Shown: positions 12,531-22,532 of the stretch, piece by piece | Layout of the letters: the number at the start of each line of letters is the position of its first letter | Numbering within the stretch: position 1 is the first letter of the stretch | Assembly (NCBI GenBank): GCA_030512335.1 | Contig: JAULSU010000002.1 | Coordinates: forward strand, 682,001-746,000 | DNA from: Immersiella caudata | Lineage: Eukaryota; Ascomycota; Sordariomycetes; Sordariales; Lasiosphaeriaceae | DNA length: 64,000 nucleotides | Reading direction: 5' to 3' | The notes under the pieces: generated by a model | Databases searched by the model: none | Told to the model about the DNA's origin: nothing | Seen by the model: only the letters and a program-made list of their open reading frames with translations | Program-made: the position numbers and the translations under genes

Positions 12531-15500
12531 CCACTCCGACAGCTTATCGCAAGCGCCAAAGAGGCAAAGGGCGAGAAGCGAGCTAGAAAAAAAAAGAAAA
12601 GGGGACTGAGCGAAAAAAGGAGGATTGCGACCAGTCACGAACAGCCCACGCCCGATGCAAATCCACCACCCCTTCGGGACACACGCCTGCACCCATCTCG
12701 CCAGCAGTCTTGCATGCGACGAAAGTGTCAGTGCATCGAGCGAAAAAGGGGAGGCCGTCTCGACGAGAGCGGTTGAACTGCGAGCAGCAAGCAGACCAGG
12801 TCCATGCGGGCGTTAGCTGCTGCTTGTTGCAGGTGGCTGCATCCCCAATCAGGTTAGCGACGGCCAACCTCAGACCAGACTAACATCGAGTTCACTCCCG
12901 GACCACCAACCCGGGTCGACCGGCCGAGGCGCATGTCTAAAAAACACTACCGTTGCGCTCGTGGGAAACATCTCTCCTCCTCACCACTTCACCCGACGTT
13001 GGGCCTTTGGATGTCAAACTTCCGGTTCTGGGCCGCTCTCCGCTCCGAAGTGGGCTTCCCCCAACTCCCATCAAACCTACATCCTGGCGCCCATCGGTTT
13101 GCTCTCCGCTCAGGGGTGCAGCAGCAAGCTCCAGCAAAGATCAGATGTGAATGGACAAGGCGAATTAGCGGCATTGCATCCCACCATCCCGCTCGATTCC
13201 CACCACTCAGGCCCGCCCATGATGAGAAGATGCAGAGGAAGCCCGTCTGCAGGCACGCTTGAATGATTGTCCAATGAGCTGGTCTTCCCTCGGCATTCGC
13301 GTGCGTGATGCCTCGACAGACTCAGGATCTGTCGCTTGCCGCTGCCGTGCCTGGTCATTTCCAACCGCAACCTACGTTTCCTCAAGTCCTTGGACAGAAT
13401 CCGGGACGGCGTAACGGTTACATCTCGCTCTGACAGTCACAACCGGATGCATAGTGGCGGGCAAGGCACTAAAGATTGCGAGGTGGCAGAAGAAACGAAA
13501 ACGAATTTCTGCGTAATGTGGGGTTATCGCGACCCTGACCGTGGTGGGTTCGAAGGGACGAACGGCACCCGCTTGTGGTGGGGATGCGCGTCCCCCACGG
13601 CAAAAGCAAGGCACAAACGGAACATCAAACGCTTCAAAAGCTCGAAATTGCTAGCGGATCCGCAAACAAGCAGATGCGGTCACGTTCCGTCTGCCTGCCT
13701 TCGCCGCCTCTTCCATTCTCTTCGGGACATATCCAGTGCCTCACGTCAGTTCCTCCGCTCTTCGCACCGCAAATCGTATTTTATTACCCTGTTGGTTGTC
13801 GCCGTCAGCAGTCATCGTGCCGCGTACCTGCCGCGAGACGTGAGCTTCGAGGATTCAGTCACGCCGAGCACTAGCAAGGGTTTGGGGCGGTGGTTTCTGA
13901 TTCCTCCGAGGCTTCAGGCCCCTCCTCTCGATCTCGGCTGGCAGTCTGCGGTCCGTCCCCTGTGACGAGCCGGGGGAGGATTCGTCACAACGGCGGGCAG
14001 CAGCGCGGGCGAAACCAGCCCCTCCTTGCCCGGCTCTCCCGTCTTTCCAGCCACACCTCCCGGCCTCTGAAAGTCCAAACACCGCCCCAAGGCGGGGTTG
14101 TCGTCCATCGTCTATTGCACGGGGCCGCTCCGTAGACCAGAGGCCAACTAGCCCGCGGGAAGATTGATTCTCGAATGCTCAAAAATGCGGGGAACACCTC
14201 AGCAGCCCGCATCACGAAGTCCGTGAGCGCCGCTTGTTGAGGAGACTGATAGGCTGGACCAGACTCTTCAATCTTCGGACGACGCCGGCACATCACGCAC
14301 CTACGTTTTTTTCCGCGCTCGCTCGCAGATTGTCGTCTAGTACTGTAGCGATAGTGGAAGATTTGGTCTGATGGCTGGTGGTTGCATCAAGTGTGGCACC
14401 ATTTGAATGAAGGATTGGACCCTTCACTTCAACAGCTCTAGACCACAGTGCACCCGATGTTACCTGCTGAAGAAACAGGTCTGCTGGGTTCAACACCAGG
14501 CAGACAGACTTCCCAACACGAGGCCCCCCACATTCGTTGTTCGCAGACCGAGCTTGACAGATGAACGCTAACAAGGTCGGCAATTTCAAGGGCAGTCGTT
14601 ACACTCCTCATTCTTCACCGTCTAGATGCCTGCTGCACAACACATCTGCGGTACATCAGAAAACGGTGCGCGGTGATCGCCATCATGGCTGATGTCCTGC
14701 ATCACATCTGCCGCCCTAGACCGTTTCTCGAAGACTCAAGTCCGGGGATGGCGCACGAGCAAAGATCGATGGCATGGCCTGGAGAACCGTCCACATGGAC
14801 CCATGGCTGTCGAACAACAAAGCACTGCTGCATTTCATGCATCCTCGCCACGAGTCGCACAATTGTCATGGCGCACACGGCATATCAGGTTTGCTGTCGT
14901 ACCCAGCATTCGAGAGGGGCCGTAGCTTGAGGTTTTGAGTGGTCGAAGTTATGATGGGGTGAAGCTTCTCTATTTTAATCAGCAACAAGCACCGATCTCG
15001 GGAAGGCGACAGAAATAGGTCCGAGACGACGCTTCAAACGATTGAGTGGGCCAAAGGTCCGGACACCTCGACGGCCATACTGTGATGGACCAGAGCATGC
15101 GCAAATCGCCTCATCCTCGTAGTTCTGGCTTTCCCGCCTACCTCCTCCAAGCTCGCTCTTATCTTGAGGCATTTCCCGAGGCCTTCTCCATACGATTCCG
15201 TTACAAATCGAGTGGCTGTCGATACCAGTACCACCCTCCAACCAAGTCGTTTATCCCTGCCACCACAGTCGTTGTCGCTTCCTGCTTGCAAGCTGCGTAC
15301 TGCGAACTTATTACCCCTCCGCCCGTGCGCAGCACTAACCATGCATCGAGACACAGGTCAAGCAGCACTGATGTTGGGGCGGGGATGATGATCCCATTTC
15401 ATGCTCTTTTTTGGGCCAAATGTTTCGTCTCACCACGTGTTTGCAGAATTCCCCGATTCCAAAATGAGTATGGCGGAGTCTTGAGTGCTGTGATGAGAGA

Positions 15501-16084
15501 TGGGCAACGGGCGTCGGGGCTGACGGATGGTGTCTCGGAAGTCCAAAGGTGTGCCAGTCCGCGGATCCGATTCGCTGCTGACCTTGGACGAAATGGACTC
15601 GGAGATGGAGTCGGAGATGGAGAGGTGTCAACGCCCATGCGCGTACTCTTGAGCCCACTCGCCCACTCGCCCACTGTAACTCTGTCTCTGTAATCAGTAC
15701 CGATGGCCGTTGCGCCATACTGTGTAGGGCTCAGTCAGCTCCCAATACCGAGGGTCACTCTGTTGACAGCTGGTCTGTGAAGTCGGGAATTGAAGTGTCC
15801 CCTTGTTGAGTGCAGCGCCAATGACCTTCATGTGATTTGTGGGGTCAGCGGCAGTCGAATAAGTGGGTCCACTTGGGATAGCACGTGCATCGCGTTAGAG
15901 TCGCGACTTCTGTCGCGTCCTAGCAATCTGTAAACTCGGTCCGTCGACGCTGGCCCAAGCTCTTCGAAAAGGCAAACTTGTCCGCAGAACTGGGCACCGT
16001 TGATCGGCCCAGCCTGCTGCAACGCCTTCTCACCAATCGGCCGCCCATGCCCCGCAAAGCAGCAGGTCGCGCGCACCAGCAACA
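11741..16084. other. long intergenic region between kinesin and EME1 genes
   Basis: The two flanking genes are transcribed away from each other, so this 4.3 kb holds both promoters. I see one CA microsatellite (12492-12529) and no recognisable protein family, tRNA or 5S copy. Open frames such as 13336-13965 plus or 15046-15693 plus lack family signatures, and the first does not even begin with ATG. Confidence 0.55.
12492..12529 (+). repeat. (CA)19 microsatellite
   Basis: Uninterrupted CA dinucleotide tract of about 19 units, 5' of the kinesin gene. Likely length-polymorphic; no function is implied. Confidence 0.97.
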
Positions 16085-18262
16085 ATGCCTGCAGAGGTGA
16101 TCTCGCTGCTCTCGTCGAGTCCCCCTCCTGCGGTCCCGGCAAAGCGGGTGTCCCCGCACCCCGCAAGGCCTCTCGCTACCGTTTCAGCAAGCCGACACTT
16201 CTCTCATGACGACTTCGATGATATAGACCAATTCGATCTCACCCAAGGCATCATCATTCCTGGGTCAAGCCTCAACCCCAAGTCATCTCTCGGTAGAGGA
16301 AGCCTGTCCAAGGCCTCAAAAAGCAGAAGCAGCGAGCCAATTGAGACGGATCCAATCTCACTTCTCTCGGACGACGACTTTAGCTTCACCAACATTCGAC
16401 ATGGTGGCCGAAGTGGCGATGGCCCCAGTCCAAAAAGGACAAGGCTAACTCCTCCTGCCGAGCATTCAAGAGGTCCTAACACATTCCGGTCCTGGAACTT
16501 CAGCCGCTTGAACTCCGCTGCAGAACAAGACCCCAAACCTGCGAAGTCAAAGTCAAGCTACGACAAGCTTGACCTCGAAGATGACCCCTTCGCCAGCTCG
16601 CCGCCCAAAGTGAAGGAGAAGGAAAATAGGTCAACTTCAGCCGCCACGAAACGGATCACATTGGACGATGACCCGGACCCATTCGCCAGCAGCCCACCTA
16701 GAGATCGTCGTCAGCCAGCAGTACAGTTGAGAAAAGCGGCAGAGTGGGACCCAATCTCAAGCTCTGCTCCGCAACTGAATAGAGAGGACAGCAGGGCGAA
16801 GGCCAAACCTCGGGCAATGCAGAGAGTCCAGTCTGAGGTGTTTGCGCCGGATGACTCTGATGACTCCATAGAACATGCAGCATATGAAGAAGACGATGGT
16901 GACGACGACTTGCCAGATCTTGATGATTTCGACATTGAAAAGCTTCGGAAACTCAAGGCCAAGATTTCCGCACGGCTGCCTCCGTCAAAATCAACAGCAA
17001 AATCAACAGCAAAAGCCAGAGTCACAAAACCCAGCTCCGGAAGTCAACCCAGAGCACCAGCGATCAAGAAGACTTCGCAAGAGAAGGAAAAGGAGAAGGG
17101 CGAGAAGCTTGCAAAGGCCGTCGCGCGAGAGGCTGAGAGGAACTTCAAGCAGATGGAGAAGGAGCGCCAGCGGGAAGAGAAGGCCCTAGAGAAGCAGAGA
17201 GCTGCTGCCCTCGCCCAAGTAAACAAGGTCCGAACGGACAAGAAGGTATCAACTCCGGAAATGATTGTCGACCTGCCTTCCAGCATCGGCAAAACCATCA
17301 AAGTGCAAGCAGAGACCCTGTTGAAGGACCTCAACGTGGAGTCGCATTCATGGGATTCGCCTGTGGACAACGTCGTGAGGTGGCGGAGAAAAGTCAAGAG
17401 TCGATGGAACGAGGAGCTCGGGTATTGGGAGCCAATTCCTATGCGAATCGAACGAGAAAACTATGCCATGGTCATCATGCCAGCTACCCAGTTCGTCGAG
17501 TTGGCCCTGGCGACTGAGGGTACCGACCTGGATACGCATGTTACGCAAGTGGTGTCCCAATTCCCAGGCCATTCAATCATCTACTTACTCGAAGGTTTGA
17601 AGGGTTGGCTCCGCAAGAACCGCAGCCATCGCAACCGCCAGTTCGTTTCAGCCGTGAGAAGTGGCATGGAGGGTGGAGAGCCCTCAAACTCACAAGCCAG
17701 CGGGAGCCAGCAGCCGAGCGGGAGTCAACCTCCGAGCGGGACGCAGCCATCTCGTCGAAGAAAGAAGACCGCGCAGCCTCAGCAGTACATCGACGAAGAC
17801 ATGATCGAAGATGCGCTGCTTCAGATGCAGGTCTCACACAACGTTCTAATTCACCACGTCCACGCCCCAGTCGAGACGGCGCAATGGATCGCAACCTTCA
17901 CACAACACATCAGCACGGTTCCATACCGCCGCCAACGTGAAGAAACCAACGCCGCCTCGGCTGGTTTCTGCATGGAGAGCGGCCAGGTGCGTACTGGTGA
18001 AAACGCCAAAGATACATACATCCGCATGTTACAAGAAGTAGGTCGCATCACGGCCCCGGTAGCGTACGGGATCGCGGGCAAGTTTCCGACTGTATCTCAA
18101 CTGGTGGAAGGTTTGGAGCAGGGTGGTCCTCTGGTGTTGGAAGCTGTCCGGAAGAGCGCGAACAAGGACGGAGCGTTTTCGGACCGGGCAATTGGGCCGT
18201 CGGTGAGCAGGAGACTTCACAAGATATTTACGGGCACGGATGAGACAAGTACAGATATCTGA
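16085..18262 (+). CDS. eme1: EME1, non-catalytic subunit of the Mus81 structure-specific endonuclease
   Basis: Partner of Mus81 in the nuclear endonuclease that cuts branched recombination and stalled-fork intermediates. Single exon, 725 residues. The disordered N-terminal half carries two SUMO-interaction-like motifs (EVISLLSSSP at residues 4-13; DPISLLSDDD at 89-98) and repeated DPFASSPP patches. A charged helical segment follows (QEKEKEKGEKLAKAVAREAE, about residues 335-380). The ERCC4-like domain follows from about residue 390 (MVIMPATQFVELAL, then IIYLLEGLKGWLRKN). It lacks the ERKxxxD catalytic signature, as expected for EME1 rather than Mus81. The C-terminus (LQEVGRITAPVAYGIAGKFPTVSQL) fits the helix-hairpin-helix region. 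The start ATG follows an AACA context. Identity is based on family knowledge of the C-terminal half. Confidence 0.9.
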   Translation: MPAEVISLLSSSPPPAVPAKRVSPHPARPLATVSASRHFSHDDFDDIDQFDLTQGIIIPGSSLNPKSSLGRGSLSKASKSRSSEPIETDPISLLSDDDFSFTNIRHGGRSGDGPSPKRTRLTPPAEHSRGPNTFRSWNFSRLNSAAEQDPKPAKSKSSYDKLDLEDDPFASSPPKVKEKENRSTSAATKRITLDDDPDPFASSPPRDRRQPAVQLRKAAEWDPISSSAPQLNREDSRAKAKPRAMQRVQSEVFAPDDSDDSIEHAAYEEDDGDDDLPDLDDFDIEKLRKLKAKISARLPPSKSTAKSTAKARVTKPSSGSQPRAPAIKKTSQEKEKEKGEKLAKAVAREAERNFKQMEKERQREEKALEKQRAAALAQVNKVRTDKKVSTPEMIVDLPSSIGKTIKVQAETLLKDLNVESHSWDSPVDNVVRWRRKVKSRWNEELGYWEPIPMRIERENYAMVIMPATQFVELALATEGTDLDTHVTQVVSQFPGHSIIYLLEGLKGWLRKNRSHRNRQFVSAVRSGMEGGEPSNSQASGSQQPSGSQPPSGTQPSRRRKKTAQPQQYIDEDMIEDALLQMQVSHNVLIHHVHAPVETAQWIATFTQHISTVPYRRQREETNAASAGFCMESGQVRTGENAKDTYIRMLQEVGRITAPVAYGIAGKFPTVSQLVEGLEQGGPLVLEAVRKSANKDGAFSDRAIGPSVSRRLHKIFTGTDETSTDI

Positions 18263-19460
18263 GGTGGTGCTGCTTGTGATAGAGAAGGGCGTCCTTGATT
18301 GGGGAAGTATTTGTCCTCGTCTCTGTGAGGGAAGGTAGCAGAATATGGTCATAGATTATGGTTGAATCGAGGCGTCTTGCATGTTGAGGGCAGGATATCA
18401 CTAGATATGGCGGGCATGGCGTTGATGCATTCTCATAGATGTTGCCGCATCATGGACAGGGCATTTGATGGAGTCACACATGACGACTAATTAACACAGC
18501 GCTCCAAGCATGACATGTGATGGACCGCAGACTGTGTGGCTTCAGCGATGGATGTCTTGCAGAATACAACAAGTATGGGGGGAGACATCAGAGCAACTTA
18601 CAAACAGAGAAAATAAGTTTAACTAGCGTCCCCGACCTGACATCGAGCACGAAGATCCGCCATGCTCCGCTTCCCCTAACATTCACTGAGCCAGGCTGTC
18701 TCATAATGCGACTCTGCGACGATTTCTGATCGATTTGCACATTTGAGCACCAAAGTTGCGCGCTTGCTTGCTTTTCTGGGACGACTGTGAGATGTTCATC
18801 CTGGAACGGCACTCCCATCTCGGTGCTGGCGACAGGCTTGCGGCGCCTGGCTGAAATTGGACGAAAACAATAAAAGGGTGCCTGAGGCAGTCGTCGTTTT
18901 ATCTTCTTCCTCAAGCTCTTTTTCTGCAGCTTCTACTGGGCGCTTTGGGGCTGCAAAAGTATCCAATGTGCTTTGCTCTTTCCTGAGGGCTGTTGCGTAT
19001 TATCCCCTCCAGAGGGGCGGCTAGATAGCACGTAACTTCCGTAGTCAGTAATTTTCCAGAACAGGAGCCCGTCGGCTGGTTCAAGTGACAGTATCGAATT
19101 GTCACGCCCTAACATGTTCAACCTCAGATCCACGGGGGCGCTGGATCTCGCGTCGCGTCGACAGCGAGCAAAAATTTTCTGGCCTCTTTGCCCTCACAAA
19201 CACCCGTGGGCTGAGCCGAAGAAGACCTGGGTCAACATAACAACAGGTACACACTCGCATATCCTCCCCTGCTGTCCCAACACGTCCACTGCCCTCTAAT
19301 CTTCTCACACAACCAGCCGCTTCCGCTCAGCAAGGACACGATCTTCTGCGTCCTACAGCATCAACATCCGCGACCTACGCTCTAACGTGAATCACATCCT
19401 CTCCAGTTATAGCACCCATCTAGCCTCGTGCCGCCATAGCCACGGAATCCCCATCCCGCC
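18263..19460. other. intergenic, nothing recognised
   Basis: Contains the EME1 3' region and the promoter of the metzincin gene. No coding or RNA signature was seen. Confidence 0.5.
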
Positions 19461-20255
19461 ATGTCGCTCAACAGGCTTTTCAGGTCTCTAACTAGTAGGT
19501 CCTGCTCTCTCAAGCTCTGTGCTTCATCCAAGTACCTCTGGCCCCCCGGCCATACCATCAAAACATTCGTCATGGACCGACATCCTCACAACGCCGTGCC
19601 TGAAGAGTTGATGGCCATGCTCGAAAGCGGTATCAAGGCTTGGTCCCAAGCCGGCAACATCTCTTTCGCCCACGTCAACACCGCAGAGGAATCCGACATC
19701 CGCATCAAGGTCACCAGCGATCGACGCGTCAGCTCCAAGAGCTTGATCGGCAACTTGGCACTAGACGAAGCCAAGGATCGGCCAACCATGATACTCTCGA
19801 TCCCGCGCAACGCGCCCCAACAGGATGCCTACTTCACCATCCTTCACGAGCTCGGCCACTCCCTCGGCTTCCTCCACAAGCACTCATCGCCGAATTGCAC
19901 TATCCAGTGGGACGAGGGCCTCGTGCGCTGCGCGTACTCCCACATCTCCGACAAGGACCTCGAAATCGAGATCTTCCGACGCGAGAAAGCACCCGACACC
20001 GACGCTTCGCCCTTTGATCCAGAATCCATCATGATATATGAATTCCGAGCGGAACTCACGATCGGTGCCACCGAGGCCATCCCCCAGCCGATCTGCTTGT
20101 CGGAGACGGATCACGAGTGGATGCTGCGTTTTTACCCCTATCCCGAGGCACACAAGCACCGGAAGGCGTCGACTCGCAGGCACAAGATCCCGAAGGCCGG
20201 GGGCGGCCAAAAGCGTTGTTTGAGGCCAAGAAGCCAGGAGAAGCGGGCATTCTAA
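19461..20255 (+). CDS. metzincin-type zinc metalloprotease (astacin/matrixin-like ZnMc domain)
   Basis: Predicted zinc endopeptidase, 264 residues, single exon. The ZnMc domain appears to begin at KYLWPPGHTIKTFVMD (about residue 24). The zinc site HELGHSLGFLHKH gives ligands His129, His133 and His139 with catalytic Glu130. The Met-turn is SIMIYEF, with Met191. Both hallmarks of a metzincin are therefore intact. The protein has no propeptide or clear secretory signal. The first about 25 residues are basic and Ser-rich (RLFRSLTSRSCSLKL), which could be a mitochondrial presequence or a wrong start. The C-terminal tail (from about 225) is Lys/Arg-rich and probably disordered. Substrate unknown. 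Confidence 0.8.
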   Translation: MSLNRLFRSLTSRSCSLKLCASSKYLWPPGHTIKTFVMDRHPHNAVPEELMAMLESGIKAWSQAGNISFAHVNTAEESDIRIKVTSDRRVSSKSLIGNLALDEAKDRPTMILSIPRNAPQQDAYFTILHELGHSLGFLHKHSSPNCTIQWDEGLVRCAYSHISDKDLEIEIFRREKAPDTDASPFDPESIMIYEFRAELTIGATEAIPQPICLSETDHEWMLRFYPYPEAHKHRKASTRRHKIPKAGGGQKRCLRPRSQEKRAF

Positions 20256-21437
20256 CAAAAAGAGAGGGTTTCGTCATGGCTCGAGGCAGCCAAATCAGGT
20301 CTGGGGAACGGTTGCGTCCTCGACGCTGCACGACTGTTTGGAACACTGTCTAGGGCGGCGTGCGTTAGAAAGAAGCCCCATGGAGAACTGACAGCTGGAT
20401 CTGTCGGTATTTGGCCATACTAGGTCTTGGTTATGGTTGGGCGTTGGTTAAGTTCATGTGTTGGATATGGCTGGGTGTGGGTTTGGGTTGGTTAGACATT
20501 GGTCATGGCTACCTTGGATCGAGAGGGATTTTACATGGTAAAAACGGGACGAATGGCATGCCGAGTTAGAAATCTGGTTTGAGTGCCTGCGATATTCTTT
20601 CTCTTGGACTTGAGCTGGTGTTTATACCTCAGTTTCGACCATCTCTTTTTATGGTCAGGTCACAGAGCTTGAACAATGCCAAACCACAGCGGGTGAGAGA
20701 GCGAGGTGCCCAAGGGCAACCTTTACGCAAGTTAAGGACAAAATTTGACAGTGGGTCAGAACCGACCCATTCATGTTAGTTTCCGGAATATGAGATGCAT
20801 CTGACGCCGGAAAGACTGGCCACTTGCGGACACAGCATACTGCATAACTACTACCTGTGGGGCTATGTGGGGTTAAGACACCATAACGAATTACAGCTAA
20901 CACGTCAGCTCTCTAATACTGCCCTAGAGACGCTTTGGCTACACTCAAGGTCAGACGTATAACGTAACGCGAGGCAATACAACATATTAACATTGCCTAA
21001 CTAGTAACTACGCGTGCGGATTAGACTTATCGGTATCAGCTTCTGCTACCTAACAGCGTTGTAGGCCTTTAAGTACAGCGCCTCCATTAGCTTGCACAAT
21101 CTAAAGACAACCATTCCGTTAATCTGTCGAGCTTGAACTAGCAAGATCTACTGATGAACAGCTCATGATTGAGTAGGGCCGTTGCCACCATGGCGGGCAC
21201 CCGTCTGAGCCGTGTTGGCCCCCTTCGCCAGGGAAGTTGCTTGAAACTTGCCATTTCCTCTATCATACGCCTATACCTGAGGATCATTCCTCCGTCTTCT
21301 TCTCTCTGCAATGCTGCTCTGTAGCGTCCTTTATGGTTCCGGATGGCGTAGGTATAAAATGGGGGTACCTGGACCCTCAACGATTGAATCGAATGAGTTG
21401 TAAATCCTATGACCGGCATTTCGCGCATGCAATATGC
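20256..21437. other. intergenic, partly TA-rich degenerate sequence
   Basis: No intact gene. From about 20890 to 21130 the sequence becomes rich in TA and TAAC words and stops in all frames, unlike the neighbouring coding DNA. This is compatible with a decayed, possibly RIP-mutated transposon, but no transposase or terminal repeat can be shown. Confidence 0.4.
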
Positions 21438-22141
21438 TCAAACAGGGGCGATCCTGATATGTGCATTGGTTGGCGAGAGGACGTTGGGTGCGTCGCTCGG
21501 GTTGGCAAAGTCTTTATCTGCCATGGTGAAGAACTCCTTGACCGTCTGATGTGCCAGTCCAACTTTGTCATGTGTCGTGACTAAAGGCCCAAATAGCCTT
21601 TTTATGTCTCCATGAAGATCAATAGGACAAAATTCCTGTAGGCTCAAATCGGATTCCTCTTTTTCTTGGTCGTGCTCCACCAGCGAGGCAGCCCAGAAAG
21701 ATCATTGGCATATCCTGCTATGCCGTCGAGGGCCGCAGCACCAAAAAGCGGGCAACATCGGTATCATAGCCAAACGTCATGATCCGGGCGCCGGCGAGAC
21801 CATGACTGAGGAGATCACAGGGCCAGTGCATGCCGCTCTCCTTGTCGAACCATGTCCTGTGCGCGTTTCCCGTCAGGCCGTGGATGAAGACGATGTCGAC
21901 ATATGCGTGAGGTGGGTTGCTGAGCACCTTGATGGCCTAACGAACTGTCCTCAGTCAGGGATGCAACGCTGGTCGGTGCATGTGGGTTCAAGCTGGCATG
22001 AGCTTGAGACCCGCCGGCTGCACCTGTAGATTCTGAACCTCCCTGTCTCGGCTGGCTGTCTGGCACCCCGCGATCAGCATCTGGAGGTTTGAAGCCCAGT
22101 AACCGTTGGACCCGTGCCAAGAGCCGTTTGGGCTGGTTCAT
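21438..22141 (-). pseudogene. NOD-like receptor relic (alpha/beta-hydrolase and winged-helix pieces)
   Basis: Remains of a fungal NLR reading away from the intact NLR at 22533. From the ATG at 22141 a disordered leader (MNQPKRLLARVQRLLGFK) runs to TSVASLTEDSS. After a frameshift or short intron near 21930 comes the N-terminal edge of a lipase-like hydrolase, VDIVFIHGLTGNAHRTWF, then GYDTDVARFL and a stop. The hydrolase core and the entire NACHT are missing. The next recognisable segment (about 21450-21600) is DLHGDIKRLFGPLV with VGLAHQTVKEF, which in intact relatives belongs to the helical region after NACHT. A large internal deletion is the simplest reading. Confidence 0.75.
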
Positions 22142-22532
22142 ATGCTCAACACATCCCCTTGACCATCTGCAGTTTGGTTGGGCGCCATAAACACTTGCCC
22201 GAGGCGCGCCGTGTCTCATTGAGAGAGGCATCATTGGTCGCGACCGGGGTTTGCTGCTTGGCCCGTGGATTGAAATACTTGGATGTGGAGACTCTGGCGT
22301 TTTGGGCCTGGAAAGCTGAGCCGCCTGGACCGCCCAACTTCTCACACCGCGTTTTGCCATCGTCCACGAGAAGCAATCATACTCACTCTCCACCTGCCAC
22401 CATCAGACACCAAGGGCATGGAGTAGCCTCTACTGGGCCCTTGCGCCATTCGCCGAAGCGCAGCACCCGCGACCCGCCAACTTGTACGAATCTCGGTCTC
22501 AGCCATACCACTCTTTTACTGGTAGTAGAGCC

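Noticed and set aside
13535..13565. GGGTTCGAAGGG as a possible tRNA T arm
   Set aside because: No matching acceptor, D or anticodon arms around it.
15828..16166. STDRVYRLLGRD text recalling the HET-domain DRVYGLLG motif (minus strand)
   Set aside because: Isolated short similarity next to the EME1 start with no other HET motif; likely chance.
22482..22532. Upstream extension of the NOD-like receptor
   Set aside because: The extension begins with TTG. The first ATG in frame is at 22533.
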